64,000 nucleotides of DNA from Melioribacteraceae bacterium (GTDB lineage: Bacteria; Bacteroidota; Ignavibacteria; Ignavibacteriales; Melioribacteraceae). Below are positions 61,476 through 64,000 of the stretch, piece by piece (the first letter of the stretch is position 1; every line of letters starts with the position of its first letter). The notes beneath the pieces were generated by a model, which was not told the DNA's origin, made no database searches, and saw only the letters and a list, made by a program, of their open reading frames with translations. A program made the position numbers and the translations under genes. The stretch is taken from contig JAFGMI010000012.1 in assembly GCA_016927595.1 (NCBI GenBank), positions 62,001 through 126,000 on the forward strand, written 5' to 3'.

Positions 61476-62479
61476 AGATAAAGGATAACATCTTAAAGCG
61501 TGACAGTATTACAGTAGAATACTTTTACACGCATACCCGTGACAGATTTAAAGTGAAACTGCTCACGAAACCTCACGGATTCGATAGAATTATTGCAGAT
61601 CAGAATCTTCACAGACCCGGGCTTGCTCTAGCCGGGTTTGTTGAATTGTTTTCGTTCAGCAGAGTGCAGATTTTCGGCAATACGGAAATAAGATATCTTA
61701 ACAACCTGAAAGTCAAGGATAGAATAACTTCTCTTAAACGACTTTTTGAATTCGAAATTCCATGCATTGTTATAACCGACGGAAATAAGCCGGTTGAGGA
61801 ATTGTTGGATCTGGCAAATGAATATCAGGTTTCTGTATTCGGTACAGAATATTCGACTACAAAAGCCGTTTACTTTCTAAGCGATTTTCTTGATGACCAA
61901 TTCGCTCCGAGAATATCATTACACGGTTCGTTTGTGGATGTGTATGGGGTTGGAATGCTGTTCACGGGGAAATCCGGTATTGGAAAAAGCGAAGTTGCAC
62001 TCGATCTTGTGGAAAGAGGTCATAGGCTGGTTGCCGATGATTTAGTGATTTTAACTAAAAAGGGGGAAGGAATCTTAATGGGTTCCGGAACCGATCTGGT
62101 GAAACACTTTATGGAAATAAGAGGCATCGGAATTATTGATATAAAAAGTATGTTTGGTGTCAGGGCGATCAGATTCCAGAAAAGGCTGGAAGTAGTACTT
62201 GATCTTGAAATCTGGAATGACAATTCGAATTATACCAGGACTGGTCTGGACGGAAGCACAAGAAATATACTCGATGTTGAAATTCCCTGTGTAAAGGTAC
62301 CTATTGTGCCTGGGAAAAATATTACAGTAATATCGGAAGTAATTGCATTGAATTATCTTTTGCAACATTACAATTATGATGCGGCAAAAGTTTTTCAGGA
62401 TAAATTGAATCAGAGAATATTAGAAAAATCAAAGGATATTGACAGAGCAATTGATTATTTTGAGCACGATTTTGAATAA
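61472..62479 (+). CDS. hprK: HPr kinase/phosphorylase
   Basis: A 335-residue bifunctional enzyme that adds and removes phosphate at Ser46 of HPr. The ATP loop is GKSGIGKSE (166-174), followed by GHRLVADDLV. The preceding LHGSFVDVYGVGML and the later MEIRGIGIIDI, which matches the HprK signature region (MEIRGLGIIN-like), are present. It starts at ATG 61472 in the hpf stop. The target HPr with Ser46 is encoded at 16932-17198. In the absence of PTS permeases, this supports a regulatory PTS with ATP- or PPi/Pi-sensing output. Confidence 0.95.
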   Translation: MKIKDNILKRDSITVEYFYTHTRDRFKVKLLTKPHGFDRIIADQNLHRPGLALAGFVELFSFSRVQIFGNTEIRYLNNLKVKDRITSLKRLFEFEIPCIVITDGNKPVEELLDLANEYQVSVFGTEYSTTKAVYFLSDFLDDQFAPRISLHGSFVDVYGVGMLFTGKSGIGKSEVALDLVERGHRLVADDLVILTKKGEGILMGSGTDLVKHFMEIRGIGIIDIKSMFGVRAIRFQKRLEVVLDLEIWNDNSNYTRTGLDGSTRNILDVEIPCVKVPIVPGKNITVISEVIALNYLLQHYNYDAAKVFQDKLNQRILEKSKDIDRAIDYFEHDFE

Positions 62480-62544
62480 TACATTATGTTTTTTTGCTAT
62501 TGCTTTAAATTATACTAATCGTTAATTTCGCATCCGAATTTATT

Positions 62545-63483
62545 ATGAAAAACTTTTATTACTTTTCCAAAAATAAGCTGAAATTTGTCGAAATAAGAAA
62601 CTTTTATAAAAAGTTTCTATTTCTTCTGTTATTTTTCTCTTTTCTAATCTCGTTTTTTCTCTTCGGGGCATACTTTATTATTAATGAGTTTGTCAATCCT
62701 GATGCCGAGGTTAAAACTCTGCAGGCTGAAAATAGGGAATTAAAGCAGAAACTGACATTTTTTGCTGATAAATTTGAAGATTTTGAAAATCAACTTGCCG
62801 AGCTTTCGGAGACAAATGATGAATTACGCCTGGTCGCAAATCTCGATCCACTTGAGGATGAAGATCGTACATTCGGAACAGGAGGCAGCATTCTCGAAAA
62901 TATAAATCTTTCAACGTCCGAAGGTGTGGATTCTCTCTTAAACGATCTCAACGGCTATGTAGACAAGATAATTCTTTCACTAAATTTTGAGAAAAATAAT
63001 TATTCAGAAATAAAAACCACTTTAGAAAATAACAGCAAGCTTTATGATGCAATACCTGCACTCAAACCTACAATCGGCAGGTACGGCGATAAATTCGGAA
63101 TGCGCTATCATCCTATTCTTAAGATCCGTAGAATGCATTATGGAATAGATATACTTGCAAATCGTGGTACTGAAGTCTATGCCCCTGGGGCGGGTGTCGT
63201 TGAATTTGTAGGTAGAAAAGGGGGGCACGGTAATACTGTAATTATCAATCACGGATTCGGTTACAAAACCTTATATGCTCACCTGTCCAAGTTCAAAGTT
63301 AAAAAGGGACAATCGGTTAAAAGAGGTGATTTAATTGCTCTGTCAGGAAGCTCAGGTTCTCTTGCCACTGGTCCCCATCTTCACTACGAAGTAACGCACA
63401 ACGGTATTGCGTTAGACCCCAGAAATTTTATTTTTGACGACGTAAAAATTTTTGAATTCAAAAAACAACTTGCATCTAAATAA
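62545..63483 (+). CDS. M23 family metallopeptidase (LytM/NlpD-like), membrane-anchored
   Basis: A 312-residue protein with an N-terminal transmembrane helix (about 27-50), a coiled-coil region (about 55-100) and a C-terminal LytM domain (about 185-305). The zinc-binding motif parts are HYGIDILA (H-x-x-x-D) and HLHYEV. The intact metal residues suggest an active endopeptidase cutting peptidoglycan cross-links, in contrast to EnvC/NlpD-type activators that have lost them. The coiled coil may mediate regulation by a division or envelope complex. It is preceded by a 65-base region with an AT-rich promoter-like sequence. Confidence 0.92.
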   Translation: MKNFYYFSKNKLKFVEIRNFYKKFLFLLLFFSFLISFFLFGAYFIINEFVNPDAEVKTLQAENRELKQKLTFFADKFEDFENQLAELSETNDELRLVANLDPLEDEDRTFGTGGSILENINLSTSEGVDSLLNDLNGYVDKIILSLNFEKNNYSEIKTTLENNSKLYDAIPALKPTIGRYGDKFGMRYHPILKIRRMHYGIDILANRGTEVYAPGAGVVEFVGRKGGHGNTVIINHGFGYKTLYAHLSKFKVKKGQSVKRGDLIALSGSSGSLATGPHLHYEVTHNGIALDPRNFIFDDVKIFEFKKQLASK

Positions 63484-63501
63484 AAGTTAGGAGTATACTG
63501 A

Positions 63502-63729
63502 ATGATCTGGACCGTTGAACTCGCCTCTTACCTGGATGATGCTCCATGGCCGGCAACTAGAGACGAATTGCTCGATTATGCTGATAGAATAGGGGCACCT
63601 ATTGAGGTCCTTGAAAATCTTAAAGAAATTGAAGATAGCGAGGAAGTATTTGAAAGTATTGAAGATATATGGCCCGATTACCCCAGTGATGAAGAATTCT
63701 TTTATAATGATGATGATGATTATAATTAA
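63502..63729 (+). CDS. DUF2795 family small acidic protein
   Basis: A 75-residue protein with the DUF2795 core: a short helix (VELASYLDDAPWPATRDELLDYADRIG, given here only partly) followed by an E-D rich second half ending in D-D-D-D-Y-N. The PATxxELxxxA pattern and the later EVLENLKEI are characteristic. The function is unknown; family members are small and have been seen near DNA replication or stress genes in other bacteria. A strong AGGAG lies 10 bases before ATG 63502. holB follows 11 bases downstream. Confidence 0.8.
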   Translation: MIWTVELASYLDDAPWPATRDELLDYADRIGAPIEVLENLKEIEDSEEVFESIEDIWPDYPSDEEFFYNDDDDYN

Positions 63730-63740
63730 CCAACCATATA

Positions 63741-64000
63741 ATGTCTAATTTTCTCGATAGAGTAACTGGTCAATCAAAGGCAATTACTCATCTAAAAAAA
63801 AATATCAGTTCCAACCGTATTCCTCATGCCTTTCTCTTTACCGGACCGAGAGGAACAGGTAAATATTTTACTGCAATACAATTTATAAATGAGATATACG
63901 TAAATAGTGGTTATATAAATTTCAATGAGCAACGTATATCAAATTTAGAGGAACCGTTTATAAAATTTATTACTGCATTACCGCGTTCTAAAAATGAAAG
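63741..64000 (+). CDS. holB: DNA polymerase III subunit delta' (start only; cut by window edge)
   Basis: The first 86 codons of a gene that continues past the right edge, starting at ATG 63741. The N-terminus has VTGQSKAITHLKKNI and then PHAFLFTGPRGTGKYFTA, the Walker A of the clamp-loader AAA+ family. The delta' subunit (HolB) is the stator of the clamp loader. The gamma/tau subunit has a similar start, but the short spacing and the sequence RIPHAFLFTGPRGTGK are more typical of delta'. The C-terminal part is outside the window. Confidence 0.8.
   Translation, partial: MSNFLDRVTGQSKAITHLKKNISSNRIPHAFLFTGPRGTGKYFTAIQFINEIYVNSGYINFNEQRISNLEEPFIKFITALPRSKNE

Noticed and set aside
1-64000. tRNA, rRNA, CRISPR, insertion sequence or prophage
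   Set aside because: No intergenic region has tRNA-like arms, no regularly spaced repeats were seen, no transposase motif was found, and genes are contiguous housekeeping or envelope genes.

Overview
The window is a gene-dense stretch (about 37% GC by eye) of a bacterial chromosome, most likely from the Ignavibacteria or a close relative in the Bacteroidetes/Chlorobi (FCB) group. The evidence is a type IX-secretion-style C-terminal tail with a YPNPFNP core on a 965-residue surface protein, a YbeY whose third metal ligand is Asp as in Bacteroidetes, the ssb–CNNM/GldE-like gene order, SPOR, ExbB/ExbD/ExbD and DUF2279 proteins, and clear Shine-Dalgarno sequences (GGAGG before recA and exbB), which true Bacteroidetes usually lack. 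No rRNA, tRNA, CRISPR array, insertion sequence or prophage was seen. The content looks like vertically inherited core genome with a few lineage-specific envelope genes.

Layout. 1–8.9 kb (+): end of pgpA, the competence/recombination set cinA-thpR-recA-recX, a glutaryl-CoA dehydrogenase, guaB, a glycosyltransferase and purD. 9–12.8 kb (–): a HIT protein, an NtrC-type regulator translationally coupled to an exported protein, and an SLC45-like transporter. 13–19 kb (+): a PabB-PabC fusion, type 2 IPP isomerase, polyprenyl synthase, HPr and Enzyme I. 19–23.7 kb: a three-gene envelope operon led by a peptidase/propeller/Omp85-barrel fusion. 23.8–26.8 kb: a monocistronic cohesin-like/FnIII surface protein. 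26.8–29.6 kb (–): polA. 29.7–38.6 kb (+): a nuclease-like EEP protein, an SDR, exbB-exbD-exbD, YqeY, CvpA, MutS2, biotin carboxylase and its biotin carrier. 38.6–45.2 kb (+): a SPOR lipoprotein, a prenol-kinase-like protein, ssb, a CNNM protein, a small membrane protein, an MCE/MlaD protein, gamma-glutamyltransferase and acpS. 45.2–46.3 kb (–): an orphan histidine kinase. 46.4–64 kb (+): mnmA, an HNH endonuclease, trpS, scpA-scpB-rluB, lysS, DUF2279, a family 2 glycosyltransferase, a Wzi-like barrel, an S41 protease, a gamma carbonic anhydrase, an MBL hydrolase, ybeY, a Smg-like protein, xerD, hpf, hprK, an M23 peptidase, DUF2795 and the start of holB.

Themes. HPr (His15 and Ser46), Enzyme I and HPr kinase are all present without any sugar permease, which suggests a regulatory PTS. 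Isoprenoid genes (fni, polyprenyl synthase, perhaps a prenol kinase) and envelope genes dominate the rest. The most interesting items are the protease–propeller–Omp85 fusion with its BamB-like neighbour; two genes (HNH endonuclease and xerD) whose coding frame clearly continues upstream but lacks a normal start codon; and a DUF2279-like exported protein coupled to a sigma-54 activator. Many genes overlap by 1–23 bases and use TTG or GTG starts.
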